From Trebonia kvetii (GTDB lineage Bacteria > Actinomycetota > Actinomycetes > Streptosporangiales > Streptosporangiaceae), in NCBI RefSeq assembly GCF_007827045.1, contig NZ_RPFW01000002.1, positions 1,116,001-1,180,000 on the forward strand: 64,000 bases of DNA, read 5' to 3'. Shown one piece after another: positions 47,210 through 55,264 of the stretch; the first letter of the stretch is position 1, and every line of letters starts with the position of its first letter. The position numbers were made by a program, and so were the translations under genes. The notes beneath the pieces are model-generated. The model made no database searches and was not told the origin of the DNA. It was given only the letters and a program-made list of their open reading frames with translations.

Positions 47210-48481
47210 TCAGCCGATCCTGATGGGCAGCTTTCGCGGCCCGCGGATCTGGCCGGAGGACCATTTCACCGCGCCGGGGTCGGCGAGAGTGAACGCGGGG
47301 ATCCGCTCCAGCCACACCTCGAGGGCGATCCTGAGCTCCATCCGCGCCAGGTGCGAGCCGAGGCAGCGGTGAATGCCAAGGCCGAAGGCGGCATGCCGGT
47401 TGACCTCGCGGTCGATGACGACCTCAGCCGCGCGGTCGAACTGCGCCGGGTCCCGGTTCGCCGCGGGGAACGACAACAGGATCCAGTCCTCGGCCTTCAT
47501 GTCGACGCCATGCCAGTTCATGTCCTGCTTGACCAGCCGCGCCATGGTGACCGGGGCGTAGGCCCGAAGGAACTCCTCCATGGCGACCGGCAGCAGCCCG
47601 GGCTCCGCGACCAGGCGCTCACGGTCGGACGGGGTCTTCGCCAGGTGCCACAGCGAGGCGCCGATGGCGCTCCAGCTCGTGTCGATGCCGGCGATGAGCA
47701 GCAGGGCCATCGCGCCGGTGACCACGTCCGGCGGCAGCTTCTGGCCGTAGAGCTCGGCGTTGATCAGGAAGGTCGTAAGGTCGTCGCGCGGCTCGTCCAG
47801 GTGGGCGTGGACCTGTTCGAGCAGGTAGTCGAATATCCGGTTGACCCGCTCCGCTCGGTCGTCCGGGTCCAGATTGATGCCTTCGAGCAGGTCCTCGACG
47901 AACACGCGGAACCGCTCACCGTCTTCCGGCGGGAAGCCGAGCATATTGGCGATGACCCGCACCGGGATGTGCTGTGCGTAGTCGGTGGCCGCGTCGACCA
48001 GGTCCCGTCCCTCGAACGAGTCGATGAGCGAGTGGCAGAACGCCCTGGTGGCCGCCTCCTGCCTGGCGACCTCCTTCTTGGTGAACGCGGCGAGCAGCAG
48101 CTTGCGCGCGTCGTGGTGAAACGGCGGGTCGGAGGAGATGGGCGGCGATCCGCCGACCGGCGCCAGATCGAGGGGCGGCCGGAAGTTGGCCATGATGATC
48201 GCCCGGGAAGAGAAATGGTCCGTGTCATAAGCGATCGCCGCGACGTCTTCATAGCGCGTGGGCAGCCACGCGCCGCCGAACCGTTCGGTGTGCGCGATCG
48301 GGCAGCGCTGCCGCAGGTCGTCCTGGATCGGGTAGGGATCCGCTGACCACTCGGGCTCAAGGTGGGAGAAGTCGGTCGTCCAGTCGCTGACCGGCCCGGT
48401 GATGATCTCGTTCCTCGTGCCGAGTTCCTCCTCGGCCCCTTGCTGCTGTGGCTCCCGGTTAAAGCGCTCGTCGACGGCCAT
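47210..48481 (-). CDS. cytochrome P450
   Basis: 423 residues. Heme-binding loop FGLGIHRCLGSHLARM with Cys373, I-helix oxygen-activation motif AGIDTSW near residue 245, and EEFLR of the K helix. Start ATG 48481, only two bases after the ferredoxin stop; GAGGAGGG inside the ferredoxin end serves as ribosome site. With the ferredoxin it forms a classical class I P450 system; the reductase is not nearby. The substrate is unknown; the TetR gene in front may bind it or its product. Confidence 0.94.
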   Translation of the reverse strand: MAVDERFNREPQQQGAEEELGTRNEIITGPVSDWTTDFSHLEPEWSADPYPIQDDLRQRCPIAHTERFGGAWLPTRYEDVAAIAYDTDHFSSRAIIMANFRPPLDLAPVGGSPPISSDPPFHHDARKLLLAAFTKKEVARQEAATRAFCHSLIDSFEGRDLVDAATDYAQHIPVRVIANMLGFPPEDGERFRVFVEDLLEGINLDPDDRAERVNRIFDYLLEQVHAHLDEPRDDLTTFLINAELYGQKLPPDVVTGAMALLLIAGIDTSWSAIGASLWHLAKTPSDRERLVAEPGLLPVAMEEFLRAYAPVTMARLVKQDMNWHGVDMKAEDWILLSFPAANRDPAQFDRAAEVVIDREVNRHAAFGLGIHRCLGSHLARMELRIALEVWLERIPAFTLADPGAVKWSSGQIRGPRKLPIRIG

Positions 48482-48482
48482 G

Positions 48483-48683
48483 TCAGCCCTCCTCAACCAG
48501 CTCGATCGCCTGCTCGGGGCAGTTGAGCACGGCCAGGTCCGCGTCGTGCTTAGCGTCCTGCGACACCGTGCCATCGCCGAGAACCAGTCCGTAGCCCTCG
48601 TCGTCAGCCCCGAACAGGTCGGGTGCGAGGTCATAGCAGCGGCCGTGCCCCTGGCACAGCTCGGGATTGATCTGCACTTTCAC
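48483..48683 (-). CDS. ferredoxin (3Fe-4S type, P450 redox partner)
   Basis: 66 residues. MKVQINPELCQGHGRCYD gives the CxxHxxC form, with His where the third 4Fe-4S Cys would be, and NCPEQAIELVEE supplies the last Cys-Pro. This is the small ferredoxin that feeds actinobacterial P450s. GTG start overlapping the TetR stop (GTGA). Between TetR and P450 in one operon. Confidence 0.93.
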   Translation of the reverse strand: MKVQINPELCQGHGRCYDLAPDLFGADDEGYGLVLGDGTVSQDAKHDADLAVLNCPEQAIELVEEG

Positions 48684-49297
48684 TGCGCTGTTCCTGTCTG
48701 TGCGCTAACGGATGGCGGGGCGAGGCCGGCGGCCACCCGTGCGAGCAGGGTGGCCCACTCCTCTTCGGTGACCGCGTGGAGATCGGGTGTGATGAGCGCG
48801 CTGCCCATGGACAGCAGCAGGCAGAAGTGGGCCAGTGCGTCCGGCGACAGCGACGGGTCGAGTTCTCCGTCGGCCTGGCCCGTGCGGACCAGGTCGGCGA
48901 GCTGGTCGGCGCGTTCGCCCACGTAGTCGCGCATCGGCCGTGCCACGTCCTCGTCGCGGCGCGCGGCGGTCAGGGCCTCGACAATGAGGTAACCGCGGGC
49001 GTCACGACGGCGGCGAAGGCGGCGGCCGATGAACAGCAGCACGTCGGTGACCGGCCGGCCGGGGTCGGCGGCCAGTACCTCGGCGAGCAGCTGCCTGCCG
49101 TGGGTGCGCAGGGCGGCGACGAGCAGTTCGGCCTTCGAGCCGAAGTGCGCGTACAGCGCGCCGCCGCTCACGTCCGCCGCCGCGGCGATGTCCGCGACCC
49201 GCGTGCCGTCGTAGCCACGCCTGGCGAAGACGTCCACGGCCGCGAGCAGCAGCCGCTCGCGGGTCTCGGCGGCGGTGACGCCCGCAATGCGTCCCAT
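48680..49297 (-). CDS. TetR family transcriptional regulator (head of P450 operon)
   Basis: 205 residues from ATG 49297. Helix-turn-helix: TRVADIAAAADVSGGALYAHFGSKAEL at about 32-58. The C-terminal domain resembles AcrR-type ligand domains. It overlaps the ferredoxin start, and the promoter at 49305-49333 carries a perfect inverted repeat, so autoregulation and joint control of ferredoxin and P450 are expected. Only about seven bases lie between the -10 box and the ATG, so the mRNA is probably leaderless. An ATG at 49321 would lie inside the promoter and is rejected. Confidence 0.9.
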   Translation of the reverse strand: MGRIAGVTAAETRERLLLAAVDVFARRGYDGTRVADIAAAADVSGGALYAHFGSKAELLVAALRTHGRQLLAEVLAADPGRPVTDVLLFIGRRLRRRRDARGYLIVEALTAARRDEDVARPMRDYVGERADQLADLVRTGQADGELDPSLSPDALAHFCLLLSMGSALITPDLHAVTEEEWATLLARVAAGLAPPSVSAQTGTAQ

Positions 49298-49303
49298 GAC
49301 CAG

Positions 49304-49333
49304 AATTAAAGAACTGCTCATTTAATTAGTCAA
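49304..49333 (-). promoter_or_regulatory. promoter and operator of TetR-ferredoxin-P450 operon
   Basis: On the minus strand TTGACT (49333-49328) and TTTAAT (49310-49305) are spaced by 17 bp. The stretch 49304-49327 is a perfect inverted repeat AATTAAA-N10-TTTAATT covering the -10 box and the spacer, an ideal place for a repressor. The -10 ends about seven bases from the ATG. Confidence 0.7.
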
Positions 49334-49370
49334 CAGTCATGGAGCTCATAACGGGTTCGTGCGGTGCGGT

Positions 49371-49934
49371 TTACCGTCCGCGTCGCCTGTTCCGGCCGCC
49401 CCTGCTCCAGCGACTGAGCCACAGCAGGCCGAAAACGGGCAGCACGAGCGGAACGAAGCCGTAGCCGCTGCCGTAGCCGGACCACACCGTCGCGTCGGGG
49501 AAGGTGGCCTTGTCGGCGAGGCTCCAGGTGCCGACCGCCAGCACGCCGGCGAGTTCCACCGAGCAGGACAGGGCGGCGATGCGGCGAGCCGCCGGGTTGC
49601 CGACGGCGAGAGTGACCGTGGCGACGATGTAGAACGCGGCGGCGAAGGCCGACAGCACGTACGCGACCGGCGCGTGGCTGAACTCGGTCGCGATCTGCAC
49701 AACGGCCCGCGCGGAGGCGGACAGCGCGAACAGCGCGTAGACGGCGACAAGCAGCCGGCCGGGGCCCGACCGCGTCGAGCCCGGCGGCTGTGCCGCGGGT
49801 TCAGCCGATGCCGCGGGCCCGGGCGACGCGGCGGGTTCGGGCGACCCGCCGGGTTCGGGAGACGCCGGAGCCTCGGACAGTGCCGCCGCCTCAGGCGACG
49901 AGGCGGTCTGCGGGGATGCCGCGGGATCAGACAC
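49371..49934 (-). CDS. integral membrane protein with Pro/Ala/Ser-rich N-terminal tail
   Basis: 187 residues from GTG 49934 (ATG 49955 is also in frame). About 45 residues of SPEP/ASPEPxx-type low-complexity repeats precede four membrane helices (LLVAVYALFALSASARAVVQ and further), ending in WLSRWSRGGRNRRR on the cytoplasmic side. It looks like an actinobacterial hypothetical membrane protein. It overlaps the stop of the upstream small membrane protein, so the two are coupled. Confidence 0.7.
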   Translation of the reverse strand: MSDPAASPQTASSPEAAALSEAPASPEPGGSPEPAASPGPAASAEPAAQPPGSTRSGPGRLLVAVYALFALSASARAVVQIATEFSHAPVAYVLSAFAAAFYIVATVTLAVGNPAARRIAALSCSVELAGVLAVGTWSLADKATFPDATVWSGYGSGYGFVPLVLPVFGLLWLSRWSRGGRNRRRGR

Positions 49935-50292
49935 CGATGACCGCCCAGATCTCATGCAGCCGCACCATCAGCACGGCCGCGACCAGTCCGGCCACGGCGA
50001 CGACCGCCGGGCCCCACCGTGATCGCTCGAGCGCGCCCCAGAACCCCGCCACCAGCGGGACCAGCGGCATCGCGATCAGGTATCCGATGAGCGTGGGCAG
50101 CGAGGCCGGGCGTCCGCCGCCGACCAGTTTGGCCACGATGATACCGACCAGGATGAGGAGCAGGACCTCAAGGACGCCGAGCGCGGCGAGCAGGACACCG
50201 CCCATGCGCCGGTTGAGCGCGGTCATCAGCAGCGCGTACCCGGCAAGCGCTAGACCGGCGACGATGATCGTCGTGGGAACGGCATCGTTCAC
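49927..50292 (-). CDS. small integral membrane protein
   Basis: 121 residues, four helices (IIVAGLALAGYALLMTAL, VLEVLLLILVGIIVAKLV, LIAMPLVPLVAGFWGAL, VAVAGLVAAVLMVRL). GTG start at 50292. First gene of a two-gene membrane operon, function unknown. A palindrome (TACTACG-TTT-CGTAGTA) lies 12-28 bp before the start and is probably its operator. Confidence 0.75.
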   Translation of the reverse strand: MNDAVPTTIIVAGLALAGYALLMTALNRRMGGVLLAALGVLEVLLLILVGIIVAKLVGGGRPASLPTLIGYLIAMPLVPLVAGFWGALERSRWGPAVVAVAGLVAAVLMVRLHEIWAVIGV

Positions 50293-50303
50293 GGACCATA
50301 TGT

Positions 50304-50320
50304 TACTACGTTTCGTAGTA
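50304..50320. promoter_or_regulatory. palindromic operator upstream of the membrane operon
   Basis: TACTACGTTTCGTAGTA, 7-bp arms around TTT, lies directly before the GTG at 50292 and covers the stop codon of the truncated MFS frame. Typical of TetR or PadR-type sites; no such regulator is adjacent. Confidence 0.6.
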
Positions 50321-51211
50321 CCGAGCGCCGGGTCCGGTAGCGGTCGCGATCAGATTCCGTCGGCCTCGAGCGGCAGCTCCGCGAGCGGCAGGGAGCGGCT
50401 GCGCGAGGAGGAAGACGGCGAGCGCGACGATCACCAGCGCCTGCGAGGCCATCAGGCCATCGCGCCGCAGGCGGCCCGATATCGCGGACATCACGACCGG
50501 CGCGGACGCCGCCACGCCGATCGCGTTCAGCGCGAGAGCGGCGCCTGGCGACCAGGCAGGCAGGCGCAGGACCTGCACGAGGAACACCGGCAGCGCCGTC
50601 GGGACCGCGAGCGCGAGGAAGGTGATGCCCACGTTGACCGCCACGAACCCGAGGAAGGCGCGGTCCCTCAGCAGCGGCCGCCAGCTCCCGCCGCCGACCG
50701 CTCCCGGTTCCGCGGGCCGCCGCGGAGCCGGACCGGGCCGCAGCCGGGAGGCAAGGCAGGCCGCCAGGACGAACGACGCGCCGTTCGCCACCGCGATGGC
50801 GAGGTAGCCGTCCCGTCCCCGGGCGGCCACCGTGGCGCCCGCGATCACCCCGCCCGCGGCCCAGCCCGCCGTCCGCAGCGAGGTGCCAAGCGCGAACCAG
50901 TGCTCCCGCTCGCCCTCGCCCGCGACGCTGAAGATCAGCGGAGCATATGCGACCCAGAAGATGGAATTCCCGATCTGGACGAGAACGGCCGCCCCGACGA
51001 GGGTCCAGAACCCGTGCGCGAACAGGTAGCCGGCAAAGCCTGCGGCCTGCAGCAACTGCGACCCGACGATGGCGGCACGGGGTCCGAACCGGTCCGACAG
51101 CGGTCCCGCGAAGATCGTCGCGGGAATCCGCACCAGCGCGGCGAGCGACAGTCCAAGCCCGATCCTTGTCAGCGGCATGGCGGTGGTGGTCAGCATATCG
51201 GCGAATATCAT
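50306..51211 (-). pseudogene. truncated MFS transporter
   Basis: The 301-codon frame shows about eight helices of an MFS carrier: motif A GPLSDRFGPRAA near the start, FWVAYAPLIFSVAGEGER, LGTSLRTAGWAAGG, and helices 7 to 9. TM1 is missing and the last three helices are replaced by PAARGAAARGRRN and a tail that ends within the palindrome at 50304-50320. Normal members have about 400 residues. Likely decayed at both ends, although a short functional form cannot be excluded. Confidence 0.65.
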
Positions 51212-51350
51212 GCGATTTCAGTACAGATGATCACGCTGAAACCGGTCCAATCCGCGTGACCGCGGCGTCTCGCCCCGAGATCAGGCCTGGACAACTCAGC
51301 ATCGGCATCTAACCTGGAACAGGCCGAGACCATGACGAGAGGATGCTTAG

Positions 51351-52679
51351 GTGGACGGAACGCTCGCTACCGCTGATCTGGAACGACTGCGCAAGGAATT
51401 CTCGGCCAACCCGACGTACAGGCTCGCCCAGAACGCCGTGACCCGGGTGACCATCGACGACGTCGCCATCAACAGGGAGATCGTCAGCAGCATCGACCAC
51501 TCCATGTCGACGACGCTTGACGACTGGAAGGTGACGAACCAGGAGCGCAGCGGCCGCTGCTGGCTGTTCGCCGGCCTGAACCTGCTGCGCGCCGGCGTGA
51601 TGCGCAAGACCGGGCTCAAGGACTTCGAGTTCTCGCAGAACTACGCGATGTTCTGGGACAAGCTCGAGCGGGCCAACTACTTCCTCGAGGCGATCATCGA
51701 GACCGCGGACCGCGACGCGGACGACCGCACCGTCGCCTTCCTGCTCGAGTCGGTGGCCGGCGACGGCGGCCAGTGGAACATGTTCGCCGCCCTGGTGGCC
51801 AAGCACGGCCTGGTCCCCAAGGGCTACATGCCGGAGACGCAGAGCTCGTCGGACACGGGCCGGATGAACTCGGTCCTGCGCTATCAGCTTCGCCAGGGCG
51901 CCCGGACCGTCCGCGAGGCGATGGCCGAGGGGCCGGAGTGCGCTCGCGCGGCCAAGGCGGAGATCATGCGGGTCGTCTACCGGGTCCTGTGCATCCACCT
52001 GGGCACGCCGCCCGAGCGCTTCGACTGGCAGTGGACGGACAAGGACAAGAAGTTCCACAGGGACGGCGTCCTGACCCCGCAGGAGTTCGCCGCCAAGTAC
52101 GTGGAACTCCCGGTCAGCGACTACGTCTGCCTGGTCAATGACCCGCGGCCGTCAAGCCCGCTCGGCCGGACCTTCACCGTCGAATACCTCGGCAACGTCA
52201 TCGGCGGCCCGCCGGTCACCTACCTCAACGTCGCCACGCAGGTCATCAAGGACGTCGCCGTCGCAGCCCTGCAGGGTGGCGAGCCGGTCTGGTTCGGCTG
52301 CGACGTCGGCAAGATGATGAGCAACGAGTACGGGTACTGGGACACCGGGCTCTACGACCTGCCGGCGGTCTACGACGCCGCGTTCGACCTCGACAAGGCC
52401 GCCCGCCTCACGTTCCACGAGAGCGCGATGACGCACGCGATGCTCTTCACCGGGGTCGACGTGCTCGACGGTGCGCCGCGGCGCTGGCGGGTGGAGAACA
52501 GCTGGGGCGCCGATCGCGGCAAGGACGGCTTCTACACGATGAACGACCCCTGGTTCGACCAGTACGTCTTCGAGATCGCCGCCCGCCGGAGCGCCCTTCC
52601 CGCCGAACTGCAAGGCGCACTTGACGCCGAGCCGATCGTGCTGCCTGCCTGGGACCCGATGGGCGCCCTGGCCCGGTAG
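51351..52679 (+). CDS. pepC: aminopeptidase C / bleomycin hydrolase family C1 peptidase
   Basis: 442 residues from GTG 51351. The papain-like catalytic residues are all present: Gln64 and Cys70 in TNQERSGRCWLFAG, His362 in MTHAMLFTG, Asn383 in VENSWGADRG. The end DPMGALAR is the C-terminal arm that reaches into the active site and makes the enzyme an aminopeptidase in a hexamer. Cytosolic. It overlaps the next gene (TAGTG), which encodes a HEAGH-containing protein, so two peptidase-like proteins are coupled. Confidence 0.95.
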   Translation: MDGTLATADLERLRKEFSANPTYRLAQNAVTRVTIDDVAINREIVSSIDHSMSTTLDDWKVTNQERSGRCWLFAGLNLLRAGVMRKTGLKDFEFSQNYAMFWDKLERANYFLEAIIETADRDADDRTVAFLLESVAGDGGQWNMFAALVAKHGLVPKGYMPETQSSSDTGRMNSVLRYQLRQGARTVREAMAEGPECARAAKAEIMRVVYRVLCIHLGTPPERFDWQWTDKDKKFHRDGVLTPQEFAAKYVELPVSDYVCLVNDPRPSSPLGRTFTVEYLGNVIGGPPVTYLNVATQVIKDVAVAALQGGEPVWFGCDVGKMMSNEYGYWDTGLYDLPAVYDAAFDLDKAARLTFHESAMTHAMLFTGVDVLDGAPRRWRVENSWGADRGKDGFYTMNDPWFDQYVFEIAARRSALPAELQGALDAEPIVLPAWDPMGALAR

Positions 52680-53287
52680 TGACGCCCGGGGAGCAGCGAA
52701 CGCTCGGCGCGGTACGGGCCGAGCTTGACCGGCTCATTCGGTACGACGACGAGTCCGTCGTGAATGACGCCTGGATCCGGCAGCGCTACCAGGGCGGGTA
52801 CGCGGAGACGTACGCTCCCGCCCGGAAGGAGGCGGTGGCGACCGCCTGGCATGAGGCCGGGCACGCGGTGGCGGCCCTTGCCGTCGGCGCGCGCTTCAGC
52901 TCGGCGTCCATCAGGGCGGGCGGGCGCAGCTCGGGCCGGGTGCACGCGATCACCGGCGACGGCCCGCGGGGGTTCGTGATCGCGGCGGGCGGCCAGGTCG
53001 CGGAGGGACTGCACGGGTGGACGCTGCCGTCCTGCGACGCCGAGCTCACCGCGTGGCTCGCGTCCTGGCGTGACGACGGCGGCGACGCGCGCCGGTTCCG
53101 GGCGGGGCTGGCCGGAACCGCGTTCGCGGGCGACGACGCGTCCGCCTGGCTGCACTGCGTCGAGCTGCTGACCCCACTGCGGCTGCAGGTCAGGTCGCTG
53201 GCACGCGGGCTGCTCGTCTGGCCACGGCACCTGCCCTACACGGTGGCGGCGGAACTGGCCGGGTTCGGCGGCTCAGCCGCCCGGTGA
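52679..53287 (+). CDS. stand-alone HEAGH metallopeptidase-like protein (M41-related)
   Basis: 202 residues from GTG 52679. The motif TAWHEAGHAVAALAVG (residues about 58-73) is the zinc-binding helix of FtsH-type M41 peptidases, followed by strands like those after it in FtsH (ASIRAGGRSSGRVH) and by FVIAAGGQVAEGLHGW, where M41 has its third ligand region. There is no AAA ATPase, no membrane segment and no signal peptide. Probable small metalloprotease or a fold relative; its partner is the overlapping PepC. The 3' end overlaps the convergent LysR gene by 15 bp. Confidence 0.75.
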   Translation: MTPGEQRTLGAVRAELDRLIRYDDESVVNDAWIRQRYQGGYAETYAPARKEAVATAWHEAGHAVAALAVGARFSSASIRAGGRSSGRVHAITGDGPRGFVIAAGGQVAEGLHGWTLPSCDAELTAWLASWRDDGGDARRFRAGLAGTAFAGDDASAWLHCVELLTPLRLQVRSLARGLLVWPRHLPYTVAAELAGFGGSAAR

Positions 53288-54184
53288 GGATGCGGCGGCC
53301 AGCTCGCGGGTGAACGCCATGCGGCAGTGACCGACGAATGCCCGCAGCGCCGGACCTGGCGCGGGCCGCCAGGCCAGGGCCAGGTGCGCGGCCGGGCCGA
53401 CGCCCTCGATGGGCAGGCTGGCGAGCCGGCTGGCCTGAGCGGCGGCCATCGTCCGCGACAGGACCGCCACGCCCAGGCCGCGCGCGGTGAGGTCGGCGAC
53501 CGCGGCGGGCGCGCTCGCCTCGAGGGTCACCGCCAGCCGCACGCCCTGGGCGGCGCACGCCTCGTCGAGCGCGGCACGGATGCCGGTCCCCGGCGGCAGG
53601 CTGATGAGCTGGTATCCGGCGAGTTCCGGCAGGCTGACCTCGGTCCGTCCGGCAAGCAGCGGATGGCCGGCCGGCGCGGCGGCGGCCAGCCCCTCGCTGA
53701 CGATGGGCAGCGTCTCCAGGTCCTGCGGCAGGCTGCCCGCCAGGCCCACGAGGGCCAGGTCCGCCGTACCCGACCGCAGCCGCCCGAGCAGCGCGGCGGA
53801 GTTGTCCTCGACCAGCGTGACCGCGACACCGGGGTGGGCACGGTGAAATCCGGCGAGGGCGTCGAACAGGCCGGTGATGGTGCACGCGGTGACCATTCCG
53901 ACGACGAGCCGCCCCGTCACCAGCCCGCTCACCTCGTCGACCGCCTGTCGCAGCGCGCCTGCCGCCGCGAGCGCGGCGCGAGCGTGCGGCAGCGCCGCCG
54001 TCCCCGCCTCGGTCAGCCGGGCGGTGCGCGCCGAGCGGTCGATGAGCGTCGCGCCGAGCTCCTGCTCGAGCTGGCGGACCTGGGCGCTGACCCCCGACTG
54101 GCTGATGTGCACCCGCTCGGCCGCCCGGGTGAAGTTCGCCTCTTCAGCGACCGCGATGAGGTACTCAAGCTGGCGCAATTCCAT
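53273..54184 (-). CDS. LysR family transcriptional regulator
   Basis: 303 residues. Winged helix at 1-60 (MELRQLEYLIAVAEEANFTRAAERVHISQSGVSAQVRQLE in its canonical parts FTRAAERV and SQSGVSAQV), then a periplasmic-binding-like effector domain (RLVVGMVTACTITGLFDALAGF, GLGVAVLSRTMA). Divergent from the SnoaL-like gene at 54255, whose promoter it shares; an inverted repeat ATAGTT-N8-AACTAT lies between. Confidence 0.92.
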   Translation of the reverse strand: MELRQLEYLIAVAEEANFTRAAERVHISQSGVSAQVRQLEQELGATLIDRSARTARLTEAGTAALPHARAALAAAGALRQAVDEVSGLVTGRLVVGMVTACTITGLFDALAGFHRAHPGVAVTLVEDNSAALLGRLRSGTADLALVGLAGSLPQDLETLPIVSEGLAAAAPAGHPLLAGRTEVSLPELAGYQLISLPPGTGIRAALDEACAAQGVRLAVTLEASAPAAVADLTARGLGVAVLSRTMAAAQASRLASLPIEGVGPAAHLALAWRPAPGPALRAFVGHCRMAFTRELAAASSPGG

Positions 54185-54195
54185 GACTGCTGATT

Positions 54196-54215
54196 ATAGT
54201 TACTAGAAGAACTAT
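54196..54215. promoter_or_regulatory. inverted repeat, likely LysR site
   Basis: ATAGTT (54196-54201) and AACTAT (54210-54215) with an 8-bp spacer lie 12 bp upstream of the LysR ATG and 40 bp upstream of the SnoaL gene. Fits the T-N11-A type of LysR boxes. Confidence 0.55.
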
Positions 54216-54254
54216 CTGTTGGACTTCTTGAAGTGCGCGCGGCAGGCTGGAGTC

Positions 54255-54617
54255 ATGACAGAGCACGAGAAGGCGCAACGGCCGGACGACCTCACCCGGC
54301 TGTTCGTGGACCGCGCCAACGCCAAGGACGCCGCGGGAATCGCGGCGCTTTACGAGGAACACGCCGTCATGGCCTATCCCCCGGGCAGCCGCACCGTGGG
54401 CCGCAGCGCCATCAGGGAACTGTGGGAGAAGCTGCTGCCCGCCATGCCGCGGTTCGCGGCCGAGGACCCGCTTCCGGCACTGATCAGCGGCGACATCGCG
54501 CTGACCGCGACCATCGCGCGCGACGGTGCGGGCGCCAGGGCGCAGGTGGCGCGCCGCCAGCCGGACGGCAGCTGGCTCCGCCTGCTCGACCAGCCGGAGT
54601 TCACCTCGCCCGGCTGA
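54255..54617 (+). CDS. SnoaL-like (NTF2-fold) protein
   Basis: 120 residues from ATG 54255. The NTF2-like pattern is LTRLFVDRANAKDAAGIAALYEEHAVMAYP, then VGRSAIRELWEKLL and a beta sheet with ARRQPDGSWLRLLDQPEF (each quoted within the family pattern in parts). Such proteins are isomerases, cyclases or binding proteins; the substrate is unknown. Divergent target of the LysR regulator. Confidence 0.85.
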   Translation: MTEHEKAQRPDDLTRLFVDRANAKDAAGIAALYEEHAVMAYPPGSRTVGRSAIRELWEKLLPAMPRFAAEDPLPALISGDIALTATIARDGAGARAQVARRQPDGSWLRLLDQPEFTSPG

Positions 54618-54714
54618 CCGCTGCCCGTCCGCTGCCGAGCGCTACGGCTGGCGGAATGCCACGGGGCGACGGCGGGTTTGCGAGATCGTCCGGGGAGCGT
54701 GACGAGGGAGCGGC

Positions 54715-55260
54715 ATGAAGGTCTTGCTGGTATCGGGAAGCACCAGGCGCGGCTCGACGAACACCGCCGCGCTGCTGACCGCGGCGGCGCTCGCGCCGCC
54801 CGAGGTGACCGCTGTCCACTACGAGGGCCTGGCCGCCCTGCCGGCGTTCAACCCCGACGACGACGGCGACCAGGTGCCCGGCCCGGTCGCCGGGCTGCGC
54901 GGCGAGATCGAGGCAGCGGACGCCGTGCTGTTCTGCACCCCCGAGTACGCGGGGACGCTGCCGGGCAGCTTCAAGAACCTGCTCGACTGGACGGTCGGCG
55001 GCGGCCAGCTCTACGGCAAGCCGGTCGCGTGGCTCAACGTCGCCGCCGCCAACCGGGGCGGCGGCGCGCAGGAGACGCTGCGCAGCGTCCTGGGATACGT
55101 CGGCGCGGTCATCGTCGAGCCCGCCTGCCGGCACCTTCCCGTGGACCGCTCCGCGATCGGCCCCGACGGCACGGTCAGCGACCCGGCCTTCGCGGCGGGC
55201 ATCGCCGGCGCCTGGGCCGATCTCATCAGCCACGGGCAGGCGCAGCCGCCCGTGACCTAG
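54715..55260 (+). CDS. NADPH-dependent FMN reductase
   Basis: 181 residues with the flavodoxin-like fold: LLVSGSTRRGSTNTAALL phosphate loop at 5-22, FCTPEYAGTLPGSFKNLLDW as the FMN-site motif (family signature PEY), and GGGAQETLRSVLGYVGA. Cytosolic quinone/azo/chromate-type reductase by family. Ribosome site GGGAG. It stands parallel to the SnoaL gene after 97 bp. Confidence 0.9.
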   Translation: MKVLLVSGSTRRGSTNTAALLTAAALAPPEVTAVHYEGLAALPAFNPDDDGDQVPGPVAGLRGEIEAADAVLFCTPEYAGTLPGSFKNLLDWTVGGGQLYGKPVAWLNVAAANRGGGAQETLRSVLGYVGAVIVEPACRHLPVDRSAIGPDGTVSDPAFAAGIAGAWADLISHGQAQPPVT

Positions 55261-55264
55261 CTCG

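Noticed and set aside
45720..49297. Secondary metabolite gene cluster around the P450
   Set aside because: No synthase, synthetase, terpene cyclase or precursor peptide gene lies within reach; the P450 operon stands alone.
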